From Bacillota bacterium (GTDB lineage Bacteria; Bacillota; Clostridia; Christensenellales; UMGS416): a DNA stretch of 23,992 bases. Below the pieces are notes generated by a model that was not told the origin of the DNA, did not search any database, and was given only the letters and a program-made list of their open reading frames with translations. Location of the stretch: the NCBI GenBank assembly GCA_023422005.1, contig JAEZSC010000174.1, positions 1 to 23,992 of the forward strand. The letters are read 5' to 3'. Positions 6,462 to 14,415 of the stretch are shown here, one piece after another; position 1 is the first letter of the stretch; every line of letters starts with the position of its first letter. Position numbers and translations under genes: made by a program.

Positions 6462-6491
6462 ATGATACACCATCATCCAAAGGCTAGTGAA
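6462..6491 (-). promoter_or_regulatory. Candidate promoter of the lipoprotein gene
   Basis: On the minus strand TTCACT (6491-6486) and TATCAT (6467-6462) are separated by 18 nt. They match the consensus at 4/6 and 5/6 positions, and the -10 lies 27 nt before the start codon. Confidence 0.45.
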
Positions 6492-6507
6492 TGGATGTTT
6501 GCTAGGA

Positions 6508-7413
6508 TTACGAACCCGCAGGCGGAACAGCGGCGCCGGCAAAAAGCCCGCGGATGTGCGCCTCCACCGTTGTCAGCCGGTCGTGGCCGATCAGGTCCAC
6601 CAGGGCGTCCGCTGCCTGGCCGGCCCAGCCCGTGGCGAAGGCCGGCTGATAGGCCGAGGAATCGGCCTGCATTTGCTGCGGCGTCAGCCCCTGCGCCTGC
6701 AGATACGCCTGCATCTCCTCCATCGTGACGTCCCGGTGAGCGATTGGCCTGCCGGTGACCTTGGAAAGAATCGCCGCGATGTCGCCGTAGGAATAGGCCT
6801 CGGGATAGGTCAGCTCGTAGACCTTGCCCTCGTGACCCCCGCCGGTGAGCACGACCGCGGCGGCCAGCGCCATGTCCTCCCGCGAGGCGAAGTTGACCTT
6901 CTGCCCGTTGGCGGCGCTCAAAAAAGCGCCATTGGCCACAGCGCGCTCCATCTCGGGTTTTGTGACGAAATACTCCATGTAGAACGCGTTGCGCAGCACT
7001 GTGTGGGCAACGCCCGCCGCCTGCAGCGCGTGCTCCGTGGCGAGGTGCACGTGTTTGAGTGGCGAGCCATGGGCCTCGGGGTAGGCCAGGCCGGTGTATA
7101 CGATGTGCCGGACTCCGGCATCCCTGGCGGCCTGTATCACAGCGGTGTGCTGGCGGATGCGGCGCACGCCGTCCATGGAAGGGCTGGAGACCAGCAGCAG
7201 CCTGTCGGCGCCCCGGAATACTTCGGCGGAAAAACCGGGTTCGTCATAGTCGCCCTTTCGCACTTCCACACCCAGCCGCTCCAACGGCCCGCCCTTGCCC
7301 GCATCGCGCGCCACCGCGACGATGCTGCCCGCGGGTACGCCGCGCTGCAATAAATGGCGGATGGCCGACCCACCCAAATGTCCTGTGGCTCCCAAAATAA
7401 ATATTCTATCCAT
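6508..7413 (-). CDS. NmrA/QOR2-like NAD(P)-binding atypical SDR
   Basis: A 301-residue Rossmann-fold protein. The N-terminal dinucleotide-binding motif is IFILGATGHLGG (GxxGxxG, about residues 4-15). LLLVSSPS, VRHIVYTGL and VLRNAFYMEYF follow the order seen in NmrA-like proteins and E. coli YtfG (quinone oxidoreductase 2). The classical SDR YxxxK catalytic motif is not evident, which is normal for this atypical group, where some members are redox sensors. The ATG at 7413 has GAGGAG 9 nt upstream; an in-frame extension to 7488 has no support. The gene is divergent from 7569. A precise substrate cannot be assigned. Confidence 0.9.
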   Translation of the reverse strand: MDRIFILGATGHLGGSAIRHLLQRGVPAGSIVAVARDAGKGGPLERLGVEVRKGDYDEPGFSAEVFRGADRLLLVSSPSMDGVRRIRQHTAVIQAARDAGVRHIVYTGLAYPEAHGSPLKHVHLATEHALQAAGVAHTVLRNAFYMEYFVTKPEMERAVANGAFLSAANGQKVNFASREDMALAAAVVLTGGGHEGKVYELTYPEAYSYGDIAAILSKVTGRPIAHRDVTMEEMQAYLQAQGLTPQQMQADSSAYQPAFATGWAGQAADALVDLIGHDRLTTVEAHIRGLFAGAAVPPAGS

Positions 7414-7568
7414 CAGCTTTGACTCCTCTCTCGCGATGCCGTCTGTTACAGCGTCAGGATAGCGTAGGCAATTGGGACGTCGCAGCAACAGCAGTCACAC
7501 ACAATTTGATGCTCCGCACGATATTCACATGTTGTATGATAATAGCGATTTCATTGGGAGGAAAAGCC

Positions 7569-8681
7569 ATGGAAAACTGGATAGCCCCCACGTCCCTGCG
7601 GGCAGCCGGCGCGGTGGAGATGCAGGCACAGGATAACGGCTTTGCTTTTACGACCACGCGGCGCATCCCCTCGGATTTCTGCCGGGAGCACCTGCGGGTG
7701 CGCGACCTCGTCGCATTGCCCGGCGTGTATCGCCTGCCGCTGCGCATCGATCTGTCGGTGTACATCGATGAGCCGGGCTTCTATGTGCTGCTGGGCGACG
7801 GCCATGTGAACTTCGGCACGCCATGGAACGACAACCGGCGGCTGGACGACATCGTGGAACCCCGGCGCAACACGTTCTTCTTCCACAACCACATGCCCAT
7901 GGGCCGCTTCGTAGACATCGCCATCGTTTACGACCTAAAGTACATGCAGGTGCTCGTGGACGGCGAGGAGCGCTACTTCTCCACAAAGGAACGCTATATG
8001 AAGTCCAAGGTCTTTCCCGAACGCAACGCCCAAGGCTTTGCCGTCGCGCTGGCCTGCGACAAGGGCGTGCATGCCCAGGTGCGGGGCCTGCGCGTGACCG
8101 AATATGAGGGCTCAGCGCCCATCAGCCACGGAGCACCGGCCCAGAGAGAGGCCATCAAGGGCAACGAAGTGCCCAGCGATAAGCCTTCCTTTGAGTCGTG
8201 CATCGCGCGTTTGCCCGAAGATCTGCGCGCCGAGGTGGAGGCCATGGACACCTGGCTGCGGGCCATGAAGCCTTTGAAGTTCCGCCGCCAGATCGAGACC
8301 CACGGCAACAAGATCACCTACGTGGCCGCCGGCGAAGGGCTTTCCTACGCGATCTACCCCAGCAACGATATGCTGGCCCACAGCCTCAATTGGTACATCG
8401 TGACCAACGGCAAACCCGAGACCTGGGCCCGCAAGGGCGACCGCATGGAGCGCACGCTGAGCGCCATCGCCCACGACGACCCTGCTCTGGCAGCGCGGCT
8501 GTTCGGCAATCTGTGGGAGTGCGTGGGCTGCTATCCGGCGGACCACTGCCTGGCCAGGACGCGCTACACCTTCGCCGGGCGCGCCAAGATCAGCTGCCAT
8601 GGCCGCATGCGCTTCGCCATGAACGCCGGCGGGTTCGCCGACGCCCGGGCGTTCATCGCTGCGGTGAACGGGCTGCCTTAA
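7569..8681 (+). CDS. Hypothetical protein, possibly with a jelly-roll-like N-terminal half
   Basis: A 370-residue soluble protein without signal peptide or membrane segments. The start is the ATG at 7569 with GGGAGGA 6 nt upstream. The N-terminal half is rich in beta-type hydrophobic alternation (LRIDLSVYIDEPGFYVLLGDG, FVDIAIVYDLKYMQVLVDGEERY), which recalls a concanavalin/LamG-like sheet; that is a fold guess only. The C-terminal half has YPADHCLARTRY and KISCHGRMRF, with several Cys and His residues that could be structural or metal-binding. I do not recognise the family. The DUF4003 gene follows 52 nt downstream with no terminator between, so they are probably co-transcribed. Only a weak TATGAT near 7535 was seen as a promoter. 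Confidence 0.82.
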   Translation: MENWIAPTSLRAAGAVEMQAQDNGFAFTTTRRIPSDFCREHLRVRDLVALPGVYRLPLRIDLSVYIDEPGFYVLLGDGHVNFGTPWNDNRRLDDIVEPRRNTFFFHNHMPMGRFVDIAIVYDLKYMQVLVDGEERYFSTKERYMKSKVFPERNAQGFAVALACDKGVHAQVRGLRVTEYEGSAPISHGAPAQREAIKGNEVPSDKPSFESCIARLPEDLRAEVEAMDTWLRAMKPLKFRRQIETHGNKITYVAAGEGLSYAIYPSNDMLAHSLNWYIVTNGKPETWARKGDRMERTLSAIAHDDPALAARLFGNLWECVGCYPADHCLARTRYTFAGRAKISCHGRMRFAMNAGGFADARAFIAAVNGLP

Positions 8682-8733
8682 CCGCGGAGCGACGACGTGA
8701 CCCCATAGAATCGCATCAGAAAGGATGATACTC

Positions 8734-9720
8734 ATGGAACCCACTGCAACGCAACGGCTGGAGCTGTTCGCCGAAAACACGCAAGCCATCAAGAGCGCGT
8801 TCTACTGGCAGAACGCGCAGTTGCGGCGGTTGGCCGCGCTGCTGTACGCCTCGCGGGACCGCCGCGCGGACGCCGAAGCAATCCGCCGCTGCCGCGAGCG
8901 CATCCGGGGCAGCGCAGGCCTGTTCTCCTCCTTCCGGGGCAATTCCGAGCTGACAGTGGCCACGCTGCTCTCGCTGGGCGAAGACCCCGACAGCATGCTG
9001 GCCGACACCCTAAACGTCTACGAGTCCTTGAAGCGGGCGGGCTTTTGGGCCGGCGACTACCTGGTCATCGCGGCTTACCAGATCGCCTCCGGCGCCCCCC
9101 GCCACCGGCACGAGGACGTCATCCGACGGACCAGGGCCTTCTATGAAGGCATGCGAAGCGATCACTTTCTGCTGACCGGCCAGAACGATTACATCTTCTC
9201 GGCCATGCTGGGCCTTTCGGACATCGACGTGCCCTCGGGCGTGGAGCGGCTGGAGCGCATCTACCAGGCCATGCGGCCGCAGTTTTGGAGCGGCAGCGGC
9301 GTGCAGGCGCTCTCGCAGGTGCTGGTGCTGGGCGGCGACGACACCGCTGCCCAGACCAAGGTGTTGGCTCTGCGGGACACCTTGCGCCGCCAAGGCCTGA
9401 AGCTGGACAAGGAATACACACTGCCCGCGCTGGGCGTGCTCTCTCTGCTGCCGGCGCCGGCGGACGCGTTGGCGGGCGAGGTCGCCCAAACCACGCAGGC
9501 GCTGCGGGAGAGAAAAGGCTTCAGCGCGTGGTCGGTGACCTCTCAGGAGCTGCTGCTGCTGTCCGCCGGCCTGGTGGCGCTGGGGTGGGTGGATCAGGCC
9601 CAGCGCGGCGTGCTGCAGACGGCGCTGGCCACCAGCATCGCCAACCTCGTCATCGCTCAGCAGACCGCCATCGCCGCCGCCGCGGTGGCTTCGTCCACGG
9701 CGGCTTCGTCGTCGAACTGA
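8734..9720 (+). CDS. DUF4003 family protein
   Basis: A 328-residue, mostly alpha-helical soluble protein of a family widespread in Firmicutes and of unknown function. Family-like stretches are SELTVATLLSLGEDP, GDYLVIAAYQIA, MRSDHFLLTGQNDYIFSAMLGLS and SQVLVLGG. The C-terminus (about 305-328) is a low-complexity Ala/Ser tail. I prefer the ATG at 8734, 8 nt after GAAAGGA; the ATG at 8725 overlaps that SD. It is the second gene of a probable two-gene unit with the unknown gene at 7569 and is followed by a candidate terminator. Confidence 0.88.
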   Translation: MEPTATQRLELFAENTQAIKSAFYWQNAQLRRLAALLYASRDRRADAEAIRRCRERIRGSAGLFSSFRGNSELTVATLLSLGEDPDSMLADTLNVYESLKRAGFWAGDYLVIAAYQIASGAPRHRHEDVIRRTRAFYEGMRSDHFLLTGQNDYIFSAMLGLSDIDVPSGVERLERIYQAMRPQFWSGSGVQALSQVLVLGGDDTAAQTKVLALRDTLRRQGLKLDKEYTLPALGVLSLLPAPADALAGEVAQTTQALRERKGFSAWSVTSQELLLLSAGLVALGWVDQAQRGVLQTALATSIANLVIAQQTAIAAAAVASSTAASSSN

Positions 9721-9743
9721 CTCTCAGAGGAAGGGTGCGCGTG

Positions 9744-9770
9744 GGGCCGCCCAGGCCCTTGTTCCTTTTT
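9744..9770 (+). terminator. Candidate terminator after the DUF4003 gene
   Basis: GGGCC (9744-9748) and GGCCC (9754-9758) form a short GC stem with a 5-nt loop, followed by a T-rich stretch ending TTTTT at 9766-9770. The stem is short, so strength is uncertain. Confidence 0.5.
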
Positions 9771-9795
9771 CGGATTTCCATTCTTTACATCTGCA

Positions 9796-9804
9796 TGTTA
9801 TAAT
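9796..9804 (+). promoter_or_regulatory. Extended -10 promoter of the BMP-like gene
   Basis: TGTTATAAT at 9796-9804 is a perfect extended -10 element (TGn plus TATAAT), 34 nt before the ATG at 9839. No good -35 lies at the right distance, as is common with extended -10 promoters. Confidence 0.6.
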
Positions 9805-9838
9805 GTTTCATCGATCATAACCCCGGGCGGTGAAGAAC

Positions 9839-11779
9839 ATGCAAGATATCGTAGATACCACAAGCGCATACGAGCAGGCCCGGAAGCGGGCGCGGCGCGC
9901 CTACAACCTGAAAGTCTCTTTGGGGCGCAGCGGCAACCTGCCCTATCTGGACGAACTGCTCAGCAACGTGGAAATTGTCAACAAGGAAGTGTTGGGCAAC
10001 TTCGACCTGCCGCTGAAAAAGATCATCGGAACCTACAGCTCCGGCCGCAGCACGGCCTTTGCGTATAACTTCATGCCGTTGCTGGCGCCGGACACCGAGT
10101 TCGCCATGAAGTGGCGCTCCCTCTACCGGCACCAGGTCACCGACGGCATCACGGACCCCATCAAGGTCTATGAATACCTGAACCGCTACTATGTCGTGGA
10201 AGGCAACAAGCGGGTCAGCGTCATGAGATTTTTTGACGCCTCGACGATCTCCGGCGACGTGACGCGGCTGATCCCCAAATACGACGAGAACGACGAAACC
10301 ATCCGCCAGTATTATGAATTCCTGGAGTTCTACCGGGAGTTCAAGCTTTCCAACATCTGGACCAAGTCGCCGGGCGGGTTCCGCCAGATGGCGCAGATGA
10401 TCCGCTCCATCCGGCTGCCCGAAGACGTACCCGAAGCCGAACGCGGCCGTTACTTCGTGGATAACTACTACACGCCCTTCCGCTCGCTGCTCTACGAGGT
10501 AGGCGGCGACCGCATGGGGCTTTCCACCGGTGACGTGTTTCTGCGCTACTTCACGCTGTATCACATCCCGGCGGAGATCACCGAGGAGCGCGTGAAGGCA
10601 AAGCTGGAGAAGCTGTGCGAGGAGCTGCGCACCAGCATCGGTTATGAAGATGTGGACCTGCAGATCAAGCCCGATACCACGGAACCCCCGTCCTCGCTGC
10701 TGAGCGCCATCATCAACATCGTCAAACCCCGCCAGAAGCTCAAGATCGCTTTCGCCTATTCCGGCAAGCTGGAGGAGAGCAACTGGGCCAAAGCCCACGA
10801 AAACGGACGCATACATATGCAGCAGGCGCTGGATAACGACGTGCAGACGACCTATCTGCAAGGTGTGGCCGAAGACCTGAGCGCCTACGCCGCCTTCAAA
10901 GCCCTGATCACCCAGGGCTACAATGTCATCTTTGCCACCAGCCCCGCCTTTGCCCACGGCGCGCTCAAGGCCGCGCTGGAATTCCCCCAGGCGCGCATCT
11001 TCGTGTGCAGCGAGCTGATGCCCTCACGCCACATGCACACGTATTTCGGGCGCATCTATGAGCCGCGCTTTCTGACCGGCCTGATCGCCGGATCCCTGAC
11101 CCGCAGCAACATCATAGGCTACGTGGGCAGCTACCCGGTGCGCGGCGTCATCAGCGGTGTGAACGCCTTTGCGCTGGGCGTGCGCACGGTGAACCCCAAG
11201 GCCCGCGTTCTCGTGAACTGGGCCTGCCACTGGGAGGAGCCCCACCCCCCCGTCAGCCGCAGCCGGGAGCTGATGGCCGCCGGCGCCGACATCATCAGCC
11301 ACCAGAACACCTTCACCGGCGTGGGCTTTGAAGGCGAGTACGGCCTATACTCCCTGGAGTGCGAGAACCCCGACTGCGGCGTGGGCCAATACATCGCAAC
11401 GCCGGTGTGGCATTGGGGCGTGTTCTACGAGAAGGCCGTACGCAACCTGCTGGCCAGCGGCACCGGCGAGGAATACAAGCCCATGCAGTTCTGGTGGGGG
11501 CTGGACAGCGGCATCGTGGATGTGATGTATGCCAAGAAATATGTGCCGCTGGAGACCCACAAGCTGGTGCAGATGTTCAAGCGCATGATGATGGAGGACG
11601 CCTACAACCCCTTCACCGGCTCCATTCTGGATGTGGACGGCGTGGAGCGCCTGCAAGACGGCCAGACCGCCTCGGTGCAGGAAATCATCGGTATGGATTG
11701 GTTCGTACACGGGCTGGAAGGCGACCTGAATGTGGACAGCCTGCCGACGGATATTACCAGCGGATTATTAGAGATGTAG
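9839..11779 (+). CDS. BMP-type ligand-binding protein fused to a ParB-like N-terminal region, no signal peptide
   Basis: A 646-residue protein. The C-terminal part (about 300-610) follows the basic membrane protein (Med/PnrA-like) binding fold: LKIAFAYSGKLEESNWAKAH, VIFATSPAFAHGAL, FLTGLIAGSLTRSNIIGYVG, and VGFEGEYG. The N-terminal part (about 98-146) has DPIKVYEYLNRYYVVEGNKR, close to the ParB/Srx-type pattern (PI.V....YYVVEGN.R). A helical region (150-290) connects them. BMP proteins of ABC importers are normally exported lipoproteins, but here the first residues are polar and charged and no signal is visible, so the protein should be cytosolic. The GTG at 9830 is an alternative start; the ATG at 9839 is 8 nt after GGGCGG. 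It is probably monocistronic, flanked by its own promoter and a terminator. Ligand unknown; a purine-type ligand is known for some BMP proteins. Confidence 0.87.
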   Translation: MQDIVDTTSAYEQARKRARRAYNLKVSLGRSGNLPYLDELLSNVEIVNKEVLGNFDLPLKKIIGTYSSGRSTAFAYNFMPLLAPDTEFAMKWRSLYRHQVTDGITDPIKVYEYLNRYYVVEGNKRVSVMRFFDASTISGDVTRLIPKYDENDETIRQYYEFLEFYREFKLSNIWTKSPGGFRQMAQMIRSIRLPEDVPEAERGRYFVDNYYTPFRSLLYEVGGDRMGLSTGDVFLRYFTLYHIPAEITEERVKAKLEKLCEELRTSIGYEDVDLQIKPDTTEPPSSLLSAIINIVKPRQKLKIAFAYSGKLEESNWAKAHENGRIHMQQALDNDVQTTYLQGVAEDLSAYAAFKALITQGYNVIFATSPAFAHGALKAALEFPQARIFVCSELMPSRHMHTYFGRIYEPRFLTGLIAGSLTRSNIIGYVGSYPVRGVISGVNAFALGVRTVNPKARVLVNWACHWEEPHPPVSRSRELMAAGADIISHQNTFTGVGFEGEYGLYSLECENPDCGVGQYIATPVWHWGVFYEKAVRNLLASGTGEEYKPMQFWWGLDSGIVDVMYAKKYVPLETHKLVQMFKRMMMEDAYNPFTGSILDVDGVERLQDGQTASVQEIIGMDWFVHGLEGDLNVDSLPTDITSGLLEM

Positions 11780-11806
11780 GAGGCGACGAAAAGCCCTCTC
11801 CCCTTA

Positions 11807-11838
11807 CCCCTCCCCCGTCACCGTGGGAGGGGTATTTT
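11807..11838 (+). terminator. Terminator after the BMP-like gene
   Basis: CCCCTCCC (11807-11814) and GGGAGGGG (11825-11832) form a perfect 8-bp stem with a 10-nt loop, followed by TATTTT, 28 nt past the stop codon. Another 7-bp hairpin (GCCGCAT/ATGCGGC, 11848-11868) follows without a T-run. Confidence 0.75.
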
Positions 11839-11920
11839 GATAAGTTTGCCGCATCGTGCCAATGCGGCTATATACCTATTTGCGTGAGACGATTGTTTTT
11901 AACAAAATGAGATATTTTTG

Positions 11921-11949
11921 TTGTTTCAGAACTCGCTGACACCTATAAT
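11921..11949 (+). promoter_or_regulatory. Promoter of the cupin-type AraC regulator
   Basis: TTGTTT (11921-11926) and TATAAT (11944-11949) are separated by 17 nt, and the -10 is 45 nt upstream of the start codon. Small inverted repeats around 11893-11905 (TTGTT/AACAA) could be a binding site but are too short to claim. Confidence 0.6.
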
Positions 11950-11994
11950 CGGTCCGGGAACAATCAGGATGTAATTCACCCACCCGGAGGACAT

Positions 11995-12852
11995 ATGCCC
12001 ATGCAGATCGAAAGCATGCACAGCAGCGAGTACTTCGCCGACGGGGAGCCGCCGGTGTTCGTCATGAGCACAAAGCATCACGGCAAGGTGGGCCTGCACA
12101 CCCATGAGTTTTACGAGCTGGTGTTCATCGAGCGCGGCGTGTCGCTGCACAGCCACCAGGGGCACACCCAGATCCTGACCACCGGCGACGTGTTCATCAT
12201 ATTGCCCGGCGAGGCCCACAGCTACATCAGCGCCTGCAACGCGGCGCTTTACAATTGTCTGTTCACCCCCGAGGCTCTTCACGATATCGCCGCCGATGTG
12301 GCAGCCACGCCGGGGCTGGCATGGCTGCAGAGCGGGCGCAGCGGCTTCCACCGCGTGCACGCCGGCCTGGCCGAAATGCAGGAGCTGATGCTGACGCTGG
12401 AGAAGATGATGTGGGAGCGCCTGAACCGCGCCGTGGGCTGGCAGCTCAAGGTGCGTTCGCTGTTCTATAGCCTGCTGGGAACCTACGCCCGCCTGTACAG
12501 CAACAACGCCTTGAGCGCCGAGGGAGCCAATGCCAACTTTGCCCACATCCTGAACGCCGTTTCCTATATCGAGGAAAACTACAACCACGACATCCAGCTG
12601 GGGGATGTGGCCCGGGCGGCAGGGCTGTCGGTGGGTTATCTCTCCAAGCAGTTCAAGAACATATTGGGCGCCTCCCCCGCCGAATATGCCCGCGGCTTTC
12701 GTATGGCCAAAGCCGCGGAGCTCTTGCGCAACGAGGCCCTGCCCGTGGCCGACGTGGCCGCCACGCTGGGATTCACCGACCTTTCGCTGTTCTCGCGGCA
12801 ATTCAAACAGGTAACTGGAATTTCCCCCACAGGTTTTCGAAAGAACCGGTAA
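11995..12852 (+). CDS. AraC-family regulator with N-terminal cupin sensor
   Basis: A 285-residue transcription factor. The N-terminal cupin (about 20-100) has HTHEFYELVFIERG and TGDVFIILPGEAHSY, typical of sugar- or metabolite-sensing AraC proteins. The C-terminal double helix-turn-helix (about 188-284) has NHDIQLGDVARAAGLSVGYLSKQFKNILG and DVAATLGFTDLSLFSRQFKQVTGISPTGFRK. GGAGG lies 4 nt before the ATG at 11995 and 10 nt before a second ATG at 12001, so either start is possible. It stands alone, with no metabolic gene beside it on the same strand, so its regulon is not evident. The GH38/ROK operon is about 6.5 kb away and has its own strong promoter. Confidence 0.93.
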   Translation: MPMQIESMHSSEYFADGEPPVFVMSTKHHGKVGLHTHEFYELVFIERGVSLHSHQGHTQILTTGDVFIILPGEAHSYISACNAALYNCLFTPEALHDIAADVAATPGLAWLQSGRSGFHRVHAGLAEMQELMLTLEKMMWERLNRAVGWQLKVRSLFYSLLGTYARLYSNNALSAEGANANFAHILNAVSYIEENYNHDIQLGDVARAAGLSVGYLSKQFKNILGASPAEYARGFRMAKAAELLRNEALPVADVAATLGFTDLSLFSRQFKQVTGISPTGFRKNR

Positions 12853-12901
12853 CACAATGGAGATAATTTTCATTGGTCTGTCGTATTGAGCAAAGGAAGG
12901 A

Positions 12902-12960
12902 TTTCCCGCCATCAGGCGCGACCAAAGGGCTTTCCGATCGCCCTTTGGAAACCTTCGGTC
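12902..12960 (+). repeat. Five-hairpin dispersed repeat, internally deleted copy B
   Basis: This copy keeps the first hairpin (CGCC/GGCG, 12907-12918) joined directly to the last one (CCAAAGGGC/GCCCTTTGG, 12922-12948) and the tail AAACCTTCGG. Hairpins 2 to 4 of copy A (about 88 nt) are missing, with the junction between hairpins. It sits between the convergent AraC and gerA-type genes and might also act as a weak terminator; a T-run begins at 12966 on the plus strand. Confidence 0.7.
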
Positions 12961-12969
12961 CCATCTTTT

Positions 12970-14406
12970 TTATTTTCTTGTATTATCCTTGGTCCGCATG
13001 AAGAACGGCCGCAGCGGAGAGATGACTTTGGTCTGAAAAAAGCTGCGCAGAGTATCATACTGGTTATAGGGCGCGTAGGGTGAAAGGAAGGGCAGCCCCA
13101 GGCTGTTATGGGAGGCCAACGTACAGAGTATGATATACACCCCCACCGTGAAGCCCACCAGCCCCAGCATTCCGCTCAACAGCAGCAGCACGAACTTGAA
13201 CACCCTCAGCGGGTTCACGATCGTATAGTCCGGCGGCACGAAGCTGGCGATGAGCTCCAGCGACACAAGGATCAGCAGCGGCGCGCTGAAGATGCCCGCG
13301 GCGATGGCCGCCTGGCCAATGACGATGGCGCCCACGATGCCGATGGCCGAACCGATCTGCTTGGGGATGCGCAGCAGCGATTCGCGCAGCGTTTCGATGA
13401 CAGTCTCGATGAGTATCGTGCCGAACAGCGCCGAAAAGGGCACATTGGCCCGGGTGCTGGCCAGCGTGATGATGTATTCGCCGCTTAGAAAGTCCGTATG
13501 GAAGCTGATCATACACACATACAGCGGCGTCAGCGTAAAGCTCAGCAGCAGAGACAGAAAGCGCAGCGCCTTCATAAAAGCGCCCAGATACACGTTGTCA
13601 TAGAGATCGTCGCAGGAGGTCAAGAATTCCGATAGATTCTTGGGGGAAATCAGCGCCACACCGCTGCCTTCCACGAGCACGAGGATCTTGCCCTCCAACA
13701 GCCCGTTGCATGCCATATCTGAGCGCTCCACTATGCCGAACTGCGGGAACACGACCAGCCGATCCTCCAGCATGCGCTGCAACTGGCCGGATTCCACGAT
13801 GCCCTCGATGTGGATGCGCTCCAGCCGGCTGCGCAGGTTGTTCAGGTAGTTGTCGTTTGCGATGTCGGCGATGTAGAGCACCGCCACCTGGGTCTTGGTG
13901 CGCACGCCTATGCTGTGCATCTCCACCCGCAGGTTCTTGTCCTTGATGCGGTAACGCACCAACGAGAGATTGCTGTCCAGATTTTCGTTGAAGCAATCGG
14001 TGGCGCCCCGCAGTGTGTAGGACAGACGGGGGTCTTCGATGGGCTTTTTCTCCACCTTTTTCAAGTTGATGACGACGAAATCCGGCCGGTCCAGGCCCAG
14101 AACAATGGTCATGCCGGAGAGTACCAGCGCGTTTAGCTGGGCCAGGTCCCCGGTAACCCGGCAATCCGCCGCGGCGATGATGGAAAAGGCGATGTCCTGG
14201 CTGCCCGGCAGCGACCGTTCCGCGGCCAGCCGCTTGTTCAGCGGCTGGATGACGTGTTCGGAGAGCTGCGCCAGGTCTGTGATTTGCTTGATGTACAGCA
14301 CGCACAGCGTGCCCGTCTCATTGGAAAGGAACCGGCGGGTGATGTTCTGCTCCGGGTCCACTACTTTATCCAGCAACGCGGTGAGCTCGTTTTGCCGGTC
14401 GCGCAT
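12970..14406 (-). CDS. Spore germination receptor subunit A (GerAA/GerKA family)
   Basis: A 478-residue protein, the usual size for the A subunit of GerA-type nutrient germinant receptors of the spore inner membrane. A soluble N-terminal part (about 1-245) contains DFVVINLKKVEKKPIEDP and GIVESGQLQRMLED. Hydrophobic segments follow from about 280 to 440, for example FLSLLLSFTLTPLYVCMISF, IGSAIGIVGAIVIGQAAIAAG and FVLLLLSGMLGLVGFTVGVY. GGAGG lies 5 nt before the ATG at 14406 and overlaps the stop of the C-subunit gene, so translation is probably coupled. It is the last gene of the B-C-A operon. Germination in response to nutrients is family knowledge; the actual germinant cannot be read. Confidence 0.95.
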   Translation of the reverse strand: MRDRQNELTALLDKVVDPEQNITRRFLSNETGTLCVLYIKQITDLAQLSEHVIQPLNKRLAAERSLPGSQDIAFSIIAAADCRVTGDLAQLNALVLSGMTIVLGLDRPDFVVINLKKVEKKPIEDPRLSYTLRGATDCFNENLDSNLSLVRYRIKDKNLRVEMHSIGVRTKTQVAVLYIADIANDNYLNNLRSRLERIHIEGIVESGQLQRMLEDRLVVFPQFGIVERSDMACNGLLEGKILVLVEGSGVALISPKNLSEFLTSCDDLYDNVYLGAFMKALRFLSLLLSFTLTPLYVCMISFHTDFLSGEYIITLASTRANVPFSALFGTILIETVIETLRESLLRIPKQIGSAIGIVGAIVIGQAAIAAGIFSAPLLILVSLELIASFVPPDYTIVNPLRVFKFVLLLLSGMLGLVGFTVGVYIILCTLASHNSLGLPFLSPYAPYNQYDTLRSFFQTKVISPLRPFFMRTKDNTRK

Positions 14407-14415
14407 CGTAGCCTC

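Noticed and set aside
9815..10957. 380-codon frame on the minus strand opposite the BMP-like gene
   Set aside because: It is a mirror of the real codon pattern; no SD, no recognisable domain.
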